The translations under genes were made by a program, and so were the position numbers. Of a stretch of DNA of 64,000 nucleotides, positions 1 through 7,311 are shown piece by piece. A model generated the notes under the pieces. That model did not search any database. It was given only the letters and a program-made list of their open reading frames with translations, and had not been told where the DNA came from. This DNA comes from an uncultured Vampirovibrio sp. (lineage in GTDB: Bacteria > Cyanobacteriota > Vampirovibrionia > Gastranaerophilales > Gastranaerophilaceae). The stretch spans positions 33,899-97,898 of the forward strand of contig CAJTLG010000006.1 of assembly GCA_910577395.1 (NCBI GenBank). The letters run 5' to 3'. The first letter of the stretch is position 1. The number at the start of each line of letters is the position of its first letter.

Positions 1-147
1 AACCAACTGAGCTAACCGAGAAAATAAATGAAAACTAAATAGATTTGGCGCGTTAGCCTTGGTTGAGTTTAGCGAAACCAACAATATATAAACCAACTGA
101 GCTAACCGAGAAAATAAATGAAAACTAAATAGATTTGGCGCGTTAGC
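1..147. repeat. 57-bp direct repeat overlapping the 5' end of tRNA-Phe
   Basis: Bases 1-57 recur exactly at 91-147, separated by a 33-nt palindromic insert (58-90). Each copy starts with accaactgagctaac, the exact reverse complement of tRNA-Phe bases 142-156 (the D-arm), then an AT-rich spacer, then the first 11 nt of tRNA-Phe (ggcgcgttagc). Only the second copy continues into a complete tRNA. The inverted piece may be the 5' end of another tRNA on the minus strand that lies mostly outside the window, since its reverse complement looks like a tRNA acceptor plus D-arm. The duplication next to a recombinase gene suggests a past insertion or recombination event. Confidence 0.85.
58..90. repeat. 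Short palindromic insert between the two 57-bp copies
   Basis: The 33-nt segment contains an imperfect hairpin, ttggtt near the left end pairing with aaccaa further right, with tgagttt in the loop region. Similar palindromes containing gttt/aaac arms sit between direct repeats upstream of tRNA-Pro and after rplJ. That resemblance is weak at the sequence level and is judged by eye. Confidence 0.4.
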
Positions 148-209
148 TCAGTTGGTAGAGCAGGGGACTGAAAATCCCCGTGTCCTTGGTTCGATTCCGA
201 GACGCGCCA
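137..209 (+). tRNA. tRNA-Phe (GAA)
   Basis: The acceptor stem is GGCGCGT at 137-143 paired with ACGCGCC at 202-208, with discriminator A at 209. The anticodon stem GGGGA/TCCCC (163-167, 175-179) encloses loop CTGAAAA, giving anticodon GAA at 170-172. The T arm carries the expected GGTTCGATTCC. The 3' CCA is not encoded, and a T-run follows directly. The first 11 nt are duplicated upstream. Confidence 0.96.
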
Positions 210-422
210 AATTTTTTGGTCTTATGGAGCATTTTTCTTGTGTTCATTTTGTGTCCACTTTGTAATTTGAATTAATTCCTAATTATATGAATTAAGAACT
301 TCAATCACCACTTTGTCTTACAATTAAAAATTTTTGCAAGCAAATTTGTCGTAATTCCTGTTTTTATCGGGTAATACAAACACCATACACATTAAAACCA
401 ATAAAGAAAGGAATTAAGACTT

Positions 423-965
423 ATGACAACTGTTGAGCCAATTAAAAACAAAAAAGACATTAAAAAGGTGGAAAAAATTTTAGCAAAACAAAGCAAAAGG
501 AATTTGCTGCTTTTTACATTCGGCACAAATTGCGGACTTAGAATTTCAGATATATTAAGGTTAAACGTTGGCGATGTTCAAAACAAGCTTTATATCCAAA
601 TCACGGAAAAGAAAACAGGCAAATTCAAAAAATTCCCGATTAATGCAAAACTCAAACCAATGTTTGAAGATTTTACAAAAAACAGAAACCCTGAAGAGCC
701 GCTTTTTATGTCTGTTTGGAACCATAGACTAGACAGGGTGACATCTTATTACATTATAAAAACGGCCTGTAAAAAAGCAGGGTTAACGGAAAAAACGGGC
801 ACCCATACAATGCGCAAAACATTTGGGTATCATCATTATCAAAAATTTAAAGACGTTGCCTTGTTGCAAAAAATATTTAACCATTCATCTTCTTCTATAA
901 CCTTAAGATATATTGGCATTGAACAAGATGAAATAGATAAAAGTTATACAAATTTTATTCTTTAA
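423..965 (+). CDS. Short tyrosine recombinase / phage-type integrase
   Basis: Site-specific recombinase of the tyrosine family, 180 aa, essentially only the catalytic domain. The conserved residues are visible: R40 (GLRISD), K64 in the beta-hairpin (EKKTGK), H128-x-x-R131 (HTMR), H154 (FNHSS) and the nucleophile Y163 (LRYIG). The N-terminal arm-binding and core-binding (SAM-like) domains of full phage integrases are missing, so it resembles stand-alone short recombinases of low-GC bacteria. An A-rich Shine-Dalgarno (aaagaaagga) precedes the ATG. It follows tRNA-Phe and its duplicated 5' segment by about 200 bp, the usual neighbourhood of an integration site. No other phage gene is nearby, so it may be a remnant, or a resident recombinase for DNA inversion or excision. 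Confidence 0.85.
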   Translation: MTTVEPIKNKKDIKKVEKILAKQSKRNLLLFTFGTNCGLRISDILRLNVGDVQNKLYIQITEKKTGKFKKFPINAKLKPMFEDFTKNRNPEEPLFMSVWNHRLDRVTSYYIIKTACKKAGLTEKTGTHTMRKTFGYHHYQKFKDVALLQKIFNHSSSSITLRYIGIEQDEIDKSYTNFIL

Positions 966-1005
966 AACCCACACCCCAGACCGATTTGGCAAAGCTTTTA
1001 GCGCA

Positions 1006-1210
1006 TAACATTTTATTCATTTTGTATAAATTTTAATATAGATGCACATTTTATACAAGACAAAATTTATATACGCATTTTATAATTTATTCATTTTGTA
1101 AAATTCCCGAAACATTTTTAATCCAGGCTTTTTTAGGTAGTGTATTTATGCTAATATGGCTCTAGAGGGGTTATTACACCTGCTCATTTTACAAAATGAA
1201 TAAAATGTTA
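1006..1210. repeat. Inverted-repeat element (MITE-like), about 205 bp
   Basis: The arms at 1006-1026 and 1190-1210 are perfect 21-bp inverted repeats built around cattttattcattttgta. A third, partial copy (tttattcattttgtaaaat) lies inside at 1086-1104 in direct orientation. The trinucleotide gca sits just outside on the left and one base beyond the right arm, a possible short target duplication. No ORF is inside. The structure fits a small non-autonomous element, but a set of operator sites for the downstream operon is also possible. Confidence 0.5.
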
Positions 1211-1230
1211 AGCATTTAATCAGGAATAAG

Positions 1231-2433
1231 ATGCAGGGACTTTGGAAGAAAGAAATAGAGGAAATCAATAAAAGCGGTTATTTGAACAGCAAACTGTCAA
1301 TAACTGATGCTCTTATTGAAAATTTCTACAGAGAAATTATGAAACCTGAAGAAAGAAGGCTTCTTCAAATGGCTTTTGAAGAAAACCCATCACAAAAAGA
1401 GCTTGATAAGCTGTTAAATATTTGGGACATCGAAGTAAAGGGCAGCAACAAATCTCTTTTGCTTTCATACGTTATGAAAAGACACCCGAAACTTAAATTC
1501 ACAAATTACGAAGGCCCAAGGCTTGTCGGGCTTTTAAAGTACTACCGGTTTCAAAATCTTAAAGTAATATCAAGATTTTCAGCAATTGGGAAAAAACTTA
1601 ATGAAAACGGGATTATCCCTATAATCTTTAAAGGCGGGCTCATGAAACATCTGCGCCCCGAATTACCAAGGGTTATGGGGGATATTGATATTATAGTGCC
1701 TAATAAGGATTTCATAAAATCCGCTAAAATCGGGGTAGGGCTTGGCTATGAGTACGATAAAATTTTTACCCACTCTGTAGATTTACATGAAAAAGACTCT
1801 AAAGAAGGGGTTGTTGATATACACAGGCTCATTTATATGGATACCGGTAGAGAGAATAATTTTATTAAGCCTTTATTTAACCGGGCCCAAAGGGCAAGTG
1901 TTTTTGGTGTTGAATGCCTCATACCGTCATATGAAGATTTAACATTCATTACCCTTGTAAATCTTGCAAGAAACCTTCGGGATAAAACAAGCCAGGCAGG
2001 GCTTTTGTTTTCACTTTTTGACTGTAAATTTTTTATTGAAAACAAACCTGATTTTGACTGGGAAATTGTAAAACAAAACGCTAAAAAAACCGGTACGCAA
2101 ATACAAATAAACTTTGCAATAAAGTTTATAGATAAAATATCAAAAAATATATTGCCTGACACAATTAAGAATAATGTACTTTTTGAAAAAGAAACAAATG
2201 AATATTCTAATACGGTTATGTATAACAGGTTTTACCTTGAAAACATACGGGCAAAATGCAGAAAAATGAAACTTGACGAGGTTTTAAAAACCCCTGCAAA
2301 ATGGAATGAGTATTTATTGTTTAAGTCAAAATACATAATGTTAAAAACCCTTAGAAATCACCCGAAATTAATTGAATTCTTTATAAAAGATTTAAGGGAA
2401 GGAAGCCAAAGAGGAATAGATGAGAATAAATAA
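1231..2433 (+). CDS. Nucleotidyltransferase-family protein (NTP_transf_5-like)
   Basis: 400 aa. The centre carries the signature of the uncharacterised nucleotidyltransferase family (PF14907): an FKGG segment at about 133-136 followed by RVMGDIDIIV at 147-156, where the two Asp in DID would bind metal. These proteins are found beside HprK-like kinases and PqqD-like chaperones in peptide-modification clusters, and exactly those two genes follow here. The nucleotide transferred and the acceptor are unknown. The next gene overlaps its end by 14 bp, so the two are translationally coupled. It is the first gene of the long plus-strand run. Upstream is the inverted-repeat element and a TATGCTAATAT -10-like sequence near 1147-1157. 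Confidence 0.75.
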   Translation: MQGLWKKEIEEINKSGYLNSKLSITDALIENFYREIMKPEERRLLQMAFEENPSQKELDKLLNIWDIEVKGSNKSLLLSYVMKRHPKLKFTNYEGPRLVGLLKYYRFQNLKVISRFSAIGKKLNENGIIPIIFKGGLMKHLRPELPRVMGDIDIIVPNKDFIKSAKIGVGLGYEYDKIFTHSVDLHEKDSKEGVVDIHRLIYMDTGRENNFIKPLFNRAQRASVFGVECLIPSYEDLTFITLVNLARNLRDKTSQAGLLFSLFDCKFFIENKPDFDWEIVKQNAKKTGTQIQINFAIKFIDKISKNILPDTIKNNVLFEKETNEYSNTVMYNRFYLENIRAKCRKMKLDEVLKTPAKWNEYLLFKSKYIMLKTLRNHPKLIEFFIKDLREGSQRGIDENK

Positions 2434-3568
2434 CCCAAAGCAAGAAGAGTTAAAAATATACTTTGAAAATCTGGATACATATATTCAAACCAAAGGAATA
2501 AAGTGGATTAAATATATAGATTTAGGGTGCAAAATTATAAGGCTTATAAATTTTTCAGACAAATTTACCCCGCATGTTGAAAAACAATTGGCATACAGCC
2601 TTAAAAATAATGCACCAAAATATGATGCAACAGTTGTTATATTTCAGGATGATTTTGAGGGGCTGACTTCGAAAATCAGTGATGAATTTAACCCAAAAAT
2701 AAATCTGCGCCTTAGAATAGAATTAATTTATTCTAAAAAGAAAGAGTTGGATTTAAGCATATTTGATGACAATTATTCAAAACATAACCCTATATTAAAC
2801 GTTAACCCTGAAAGAGGTTTTTTAAACGGATACGATATAAGCACAAACACCTATTATTACGGTGTAAAAAATCTTGACCCCGAAGAATTTATAAAAGAAG
2901 GTCATATTTTTGTGCAAATATTCAACCAAATACTAAAAACAGAAAATACAAACATGGTCCACGGTGCTGTTGTAGGGCTGAATGATAAAGGTATTCTGTT
3001 TTGTGCGCGCGGGCAAAGGGGCAAATCAACACTTGCAGTTCTTTCTATGATGAAAGGTTTTGAATATGTATCAGATGATTATCTGGTACTTGAAAAAGAA
3101 GGAGAAAACCTTTATTCTTACCCTGTTTATTCTATAATTACACTTTCGCCAAGAATGTATAACGAACTTTATAATGAACTTGAAGGCACAAGGTTTGTTT
3201 CAAACAATGCAAGAAAAGATAAATATGTAATAAACATTGCAAATTATCACCACACATTCAAAAGCAAATACCCGATAAGTGTTTGCATGTTTCCTGAAAT
3301 TGTACCCGATTTAAACCCGAGCATAAAGCCTTGTACAAATCAGGAAAAAGGCAGGGCAATTACACACCTTGTGCATTCAACAATTAATCAAATGCATGGA
3401 AAACATGATATAAAAACAATCCAAAAACTGATAAATATGGTGAAGGATTTTGAATTTTATAAAATCAATTTGTGCCCTGATATCTATAAAAATGTTGAAT
3501 GCCTGAGAGAATTTACTTTAAAATTAAATAATAAGGAGAAAAATAATGACAAATTATGCATTAAATGA
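2420..3568 (+). CDS. HPr kinase-like P-loop ATPase of a PqqD-associated system
   Basis: 382 aa. An HGAVV motif at 181-185 is followed by a P-loop GQRGKST at 198-204 and a Walker-B-like SDDYLVL at about 218-224. That is the order of motifs in HPr kinase/phosphorylase. The length and the divergent N-terminal 150 residues differ from true HprK, and no HPr gene is near, so a role as a carbon-catabolite kinase is unlikely. HprK-related kinases of this kind occur next to PqqD-like proteins. It overlaps the gene before it by 14 bp and the PqqD-like gene after it by 23 bp, which implies a stoichiometric complex. It may phosphorylate a peptide or serve as an ATPase; the substrate is unknown. Confidence 0.75.
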   Translation: MRINNPKQEELKIYFENLDTYIQTKGIKWIKYIDLGCKIIRLINFSDKFTPHVEKQLAYSLKNNAPKYDATVVIFQDDFEGLTSKISDEFNPKINLRLRIELIYSKKKELDLSIFDDNYSKHNPILNVNPERGFLNGYDISTNTYYYGVKNLDPEEFIKEGHIFVQIFNQILKTENTNMVHGAVVGLNDKGILFCARGQRGKSTLAVLSMMKGFEYVSDDYLVLEKEGENLYSYPVYSIITLSPRMYNELYNELEGTRFVSNNARKDKYVINIANYHHTFKSKYPISVCMFPEIVPDLNPSIKPCTNQEKGRAITHLVHSTINQMHGKHDIKTIQKLINMVKDFEFYKINLCPDIYKNVECLREFTLKLNNKEKNNDKLCIK

Positions 3569-4019
3569 TGAAAAAATGTTTGCAGATGTAACAGATGGTA
3601 TTGCAATTATTATTAATTCTGAAACCGGCCTGTATTATGGCATGAATAGCCTTGGCACAAGTGTATATGAAAACCTTGTTAACGGTGCACAGGCAGAAAA
3701 AATCCTTGGTGTACTTAAAGCAATGCCTGGTGCCCCTTCTTCAATAGAAGAAAATTTTAACGCCTTTATGCAGGCTCTTATTGATAATGAAATTATTGTT
3801 GAAACATCTGAAGGCAACGCAGATGTTAATATTGATGAAAATATTGCAAAAGATGATAACTTTGTCCTTGATGTTAGAGAATACAATGATGCACAGGAGC
3901 TTTTACTTGCTGACCCTATCCATGAAGTTAAAGAGGAAACAGGTTGGAGCCCCGATAAAGAATCAATAGGCTACTCTAAAGAAGAAACAGCAGAAAGAGA
4001 AAAAAAGATAGAAGCCTAA
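3546..4019 (+). CDS. PqqD-like peptide chaperone with acidic C-terminal tail
   Basis: 157 aa. Residues 5-87 match the PqqD fold: a 'DVTDGIAIIINSETGLYYGMN' type strand pair, then helices ending 'LIDNEIIV'. PqqD proteins are the RRE domain that binds leader peptides and hands them to modifying enzymes. Here about 70 further residues follow, acidic and low-complexity, containing LLLADPIHEVKEETGW near 119-134. That tail is not part of PqqD and could be a docking segment or a substrate. A good AAGGAG precedes the ATG, which lies inside the end of the HprK-like gene. The product probably supplies the peptide-recognition step for the radical SAM or transferase enzymes of the cluster; that link is inferred from context. 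Confidence 0.75.
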   Translation: MTNYALNDEKMFADVTDGIAIIINSETGLYYGMNSLGTSVYENLVNGAQAEKILGVLKAMPGAPSSIEENFNAFMQALIDNEIIVETSEGNADVNIDENIAKDDNFVLDVREYNDAQELLLADPIHEVKEETGWSPDKESIGYSKEETAEREKKIEA

Positions 4020-4021
4020 AA

Positions 4022-5692
4022 ATGGTAAAAGTTTCGGTTATAATACCTGTTTATAATACAGAAGAATATCTTGAAAAATGTTTAGACAGTGTCATAAATC
4101 AGACACTGTCTGATATTGAGATAATTTGCATAAATGACTGCTCGACCGATAATTCCCTTGGAATATTAAATAAATGCGCGGCAAATGATAACAGGATAAC
4201 CGTTATTGATTTTAAAGAAAATAAAGGGGCTGCAGCAGCAAGAAACAAAGGCATAGAAACAGCAAAAGGCAAGTATCTCGGGTTTATAGACAGTGATGAT
4301 TTTATAGATTTAGAGTTTTATGAAAAACTGTACAAAAAAGCTGTTGAAACTAATGCAGATGTTGCAATCGGAAATATTGTTTTTCGTAACGGTAAAAATA
4401 CAGAAGAATTCAATAAGCATACAAGAAATTTAATCAAACAAAGCAAGATAAATTTTTACAGCCTATATACAACGGCAATCTTTAAACAAGAACTATTTAT
4501 AAATAATAATATCAGATTTTCAAAACATAAAACCGCTGAGGATTATATTGTATCAATTCTTGCCTCTTATTATTCTAAGAACATTTGCTTTGTTGATGAT
4601 ATTTATTATCACTATGTAAAAAGAAACCTGTCAAACACTGATGATAACAATTTTTCTAATCTGAAAAATGATTATCTGAATTCTTTTTTGAACATTTTTA
4701 ATATTATAAATTCCCTCAACTATTCAAAAAGTGACTATAAAACCATTACAAACACCCTTATTGCTAAAATACTTGATAAAATTGCTTTTCATAATCTTTA
4801 CAGAGATAAAAATGTTTCTACTGTATTTTTACACATTATATCCAAAGTTAAAAACCATAAAGAAAACCTTAAGCCTGATTTACTTAAAAAAATTGATTTT
4901 ATTAAAAACGGCGATATTTTAGGCATTGAAAATTTTGAAAACAAGCAAAAAGTTTTTAAATCAATGGATTTAAAACTTAATAAAATCCGCAATATGACAG
5001 GTGCCAATCATAAAAGATTACTTGAGTTAAAAGATAAACATAAAGGAGAACAGTGTTTTATAATTGGCGGCTCTCCTTCTTTAAAGATGCTTGATTTAAC
5101 AAAACTGAATAATGAATATACATTCAGCGTAAACTGGGGCTTTAAATTAAAGGAACAAGGGTTAAAACACGCCACATATCATGTTATGACCGACCCTGCA
5201 ACATTCAAAGATGATAATGCAACGGATTTTTTACCCGAAGATTTTTGCAATACATACTTAATATCATCCGAAATAAAATTTCCCAAAGAAAAATTTGATA
5301 CCATATTTTTTGATTTTATATACAAAGACCTTGGTAATACAAAACTTTTTGAAACAGATATCACAAAACCCCTTGCAGAAAACAGAACTGTCATTTTGAT
5401 TGCTATGCAGCTAGCATACTACATGGGATTTAAAAAAATGTATATAATCGGGGTTGATTTAGATTTTCAAAACATTAAAGGGCATGCATATTCTGAAACA
5501 ATAGGTGAAAAAAATCGCCAAAAAATGTTTTCAACAAAATTTGCGCAGGAAATGTATACAGGCATTGAAAGTGCAACAAGAATTCTTAACGGTCTTGGTG
5601 TAGAGGTTTACAATGCCTCACCTGTAGGCAATTTAAACTGTATGCCAAGAGTTGATTACATATCAATATTTAAAGAGGCAAAAGTATGTTAA
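4022..5692 (+). CDS. GT2 glycosyltransferase fused to a DUF115 (MptE-like) domain
   Basis: 556 aa with two domains. Residues 3-110 are a family 2 glycosyltransferase with SVIIPVYN at 5-12 and the nucleotide-sugar/metal motif DSDD at 90-93. From about 330 the sequence switches to a DUF115-type domain: FIIGGSPSL at 346-354, NWGF at 371-374, then IIGVDLDF near the end. DUF115 domains occur in flagellin-modifying (Maf-like) and sialyl- or pseudaminyl-transferase proteins. The fusion suggests transfer of a sugar onto a protein or onto an unusual acceptor. It starts 2 bp after the PqqD-like gene with no strong ribosome site, so it is probably coupled to it. Confidence 0.82.
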   Translation: MVKVSVIIPVYNTEEYLEKCLDSVINQTLSDIEIICINDCSTDNSLGILNKCAANDNRITVIDFKENKGAAAARNKGIETAKGKYLGFIDSDDFIDLEFYEKLYKKAVETNADVAIGNIVFRNGKNTEEFNKHTRNLIKQSKINFYSLYTTAIFKQELFINNNIRFSKHKTAEDYIVSILASYYSKNICFVDDIYYHYVKRNLSNTDDNNFSNLKNDYLNSFLNIFNIINSLNYSKSDYKTITNTLIAKILDKIAFHNLYRDKNVSTVFLHIISKVKNHKENLKPDLLKKIDFIKNGDILGIENFENKQKVFKSMDLKLNKIRNMTGANHKRLLELKDKHKGEQCFIIGGSPSLKMLDLTKLNNEYTFSVNWGFKLKEQGLKHATYHVMTDPATFKDDNATDFLPEDFCNTYLISSEIKFPKEKFDTIFFDFIYKDLGNTKLFETDITKPLAENRTVILIAMQLAYYMGFKKMYIIGVDLDFQNIKGHAYSETIGEKNRQKMFSTKFAQEMYTGIESATRILNGLGVEVYNASPVGNLNCMPRVDYISIFKEAKVC

Positions 5693-7311
5693 CAGAGTTA
5701 AAAAACCTCATTGATAATTTTGAAATAATTTCATTTGATATGTATGATACACTACTTTTTAGGCCATTTATGAAACCTGAAGATGTGTTTGCATATCTTG
5801 GCAGATTAAAAAATAACAAAGAATTCTATACTAAAAGACTTAGTGCAGAAACAAAAGCAAGAAAAAATATATGCAATAACGAAATTCAGGAAATAACCTT
5901 TAATGAAATATATAACCATATAGATGACAAATTTAAAAACTTTAAAGAACTTGAAGAAAATTTTGAGGCTCAAATATTAAGACCAAATCTTAAAATGCTT
6001 GATGTTTATAAATACGCACTTTCTAAAAATAAAAAGATAATAATAACATCTGATATGTATTTTGAAAAAGAGTTTTTATCAAACATTCTTGTTAAAAATG
6101 GTTTTATCGGATTTAGCAAGCTTTATGTTTCATCAAAATACAGAAAAGCAAAATGGAGCGGTGAACTATATAAGATAATCTGCGATGATTTAAATGTTAA
6201 ACCGGATAAGATTTTGCATATTGGTGATAATAAAAATTCAGACATCAAAAAAGCCTCTGAAATCGGTATTAATACATATTATTTCGAACAAATAAAAGAA
6301 CAATTTATAAAAAATATTGAAAATAAAAGGCTTGTATCCTTTTACAATAATAATAAGAATAATGTCTTTACGAGTATGCTGCTTGGGCTTAGAATTATAA
6401 ATTGGTACAATAAACAAAACGATAATTACTGGCAAACATTTGGTTATAATTATGGCGGCATATTGGTTTTAGCCTTTATTCAGGCGGTTATAAGTATTTC
6501 AAAAATAAGAAATATTTCCGATATATTTTTTGTTGCAAGGGACGGTTTTGTTTTAAATGAAATCTTTAAATCGATGTTTGATAACTGTATAAAAGCCACT
6601 AAACCCCATTATATTTACGCCTCAAGAAAATTAAGAAGCTTGTGCATTAATGATGATTATAAAAACTGTAAATACAATAGGGATTCCGATAAAGAGTACC
6701 AAAAATACATAAATTCAATAAATCTGCAAGGAAATAATATATTAATTGTTGATACTTGCGCACTAAATTATTCTGCACAAACATTGCTTGAAAAATATTT
6801 GCCCGATAAAACCGTTATTGCGGTTTACCTTGCAGCATGTAAAAACTATACGTATAACTATATTAATCTATTTACAAAAGAGTTTGAAAATCCGGGCTTT
6901 AACTGGAATATAATTGAACTTCTGCTAACATCTAATGAACCCCAAATAGTCGACATAAAGAATTTAAACCCTGTATATCTTGATAATAACAATGATAACT
7001 ACCCATACGAGCTTAAAAGAATTGAATCATTCAACAAAACTTTTGAAGGTGAAAAGGCTTTTGTAAAAGATTATCTTGAAATATTTAAAAATTATGAATG
7101 CGATATTGATTTCAAGATAATTATTGAATATTTTAAAAATTACTACGAAAACCTGTCAGCAGAAGATAAAAACGCCTTAAAGCAAATTTTCCATCCGGCA
7201 GACCCGGAGCAAAAAGAATACGTCCCGCTTTATAAAGAAGAAATTAATCCGTTAATTGCAAAATTAAAGGCCAACATGCAAAAATCAAAGGAGGCCTTGA
7301 ATGCAAAATAA
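5686..7311 (+). CDS. HAD-superfamily hydrolase with large C-terminal domain
   Basis: 541 aa. HAD motif I is FDMYDTLLF (D18 nucleophile, with the acid at +3 because of the MY insertion), motif II is TSDMYF at 121-126 and motif III/IV is HIGDNKNSD at 178-186. That pattern is typical of the COG5610 'predicted HAD hydrolase' family found in polysaccharide clusters, often beside or fused to glycosyltransferases. The C-terminal 330 residues hold an FVARDGF motif at about 284-290 and no recognised catalytic signature. Possible roles are sugar-phosphate dephosphorylation or nucleotide-sugar processing. It overlaps the genes on both sides by 7 and 11 bp. Confidence 0.75.
   Translation: MLTELKNLIDNFEIISFDMYDTLLFRPFMKPEDVFAYLGRLKNNKEFYTKRLSAETKARKNICNNEIQEITFNEIYNHIDDKFKNFKELEENFEAQILRPNLKMLDVYKYALSKNKKIIITSDMYFEKEFLSNILVKNGFIGFSKLYVSSKYRKAKWSGELYKIICDDLNVKPDKILHIGDNKNSDIKKASEIGINTYYFEQIKEQFIKNIENKRLVSFYNNNKNNVFTSMLLGLRIINWYNKQNDNYWQTFGYNYGGILVLAFIQAVISISKIRNISDIFFVARDGFVLNEIFKSMFDNCIKATKPHYIYASRKLRSLCINDDYKNCKYNRDSDKEYQKYINSINLQGNNILIVDTCALNYSAQTLLEKYLPDKTVIAVYLAACKNYTYNYINLFTKEFENPGFNWNIIELLLTSNEPQIVDIKNLNPVYLDNNNDNYPYELKRIESFNKTFEGEKAFVKDYLEIFKNYECDIDFKIIIEYFKNYYENLSAEDKNALKQIFHPADPEQKEYVPLYKEEINPLIAKLKANMQKSKEALNAK

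Noticed and set aside
2420..3568. True HPr kinase of carbon-catabolite control
   Set aside because: The N-terminal domain and length differ, no HPr or PTS gene is near, and the context is a PqqD-like system.
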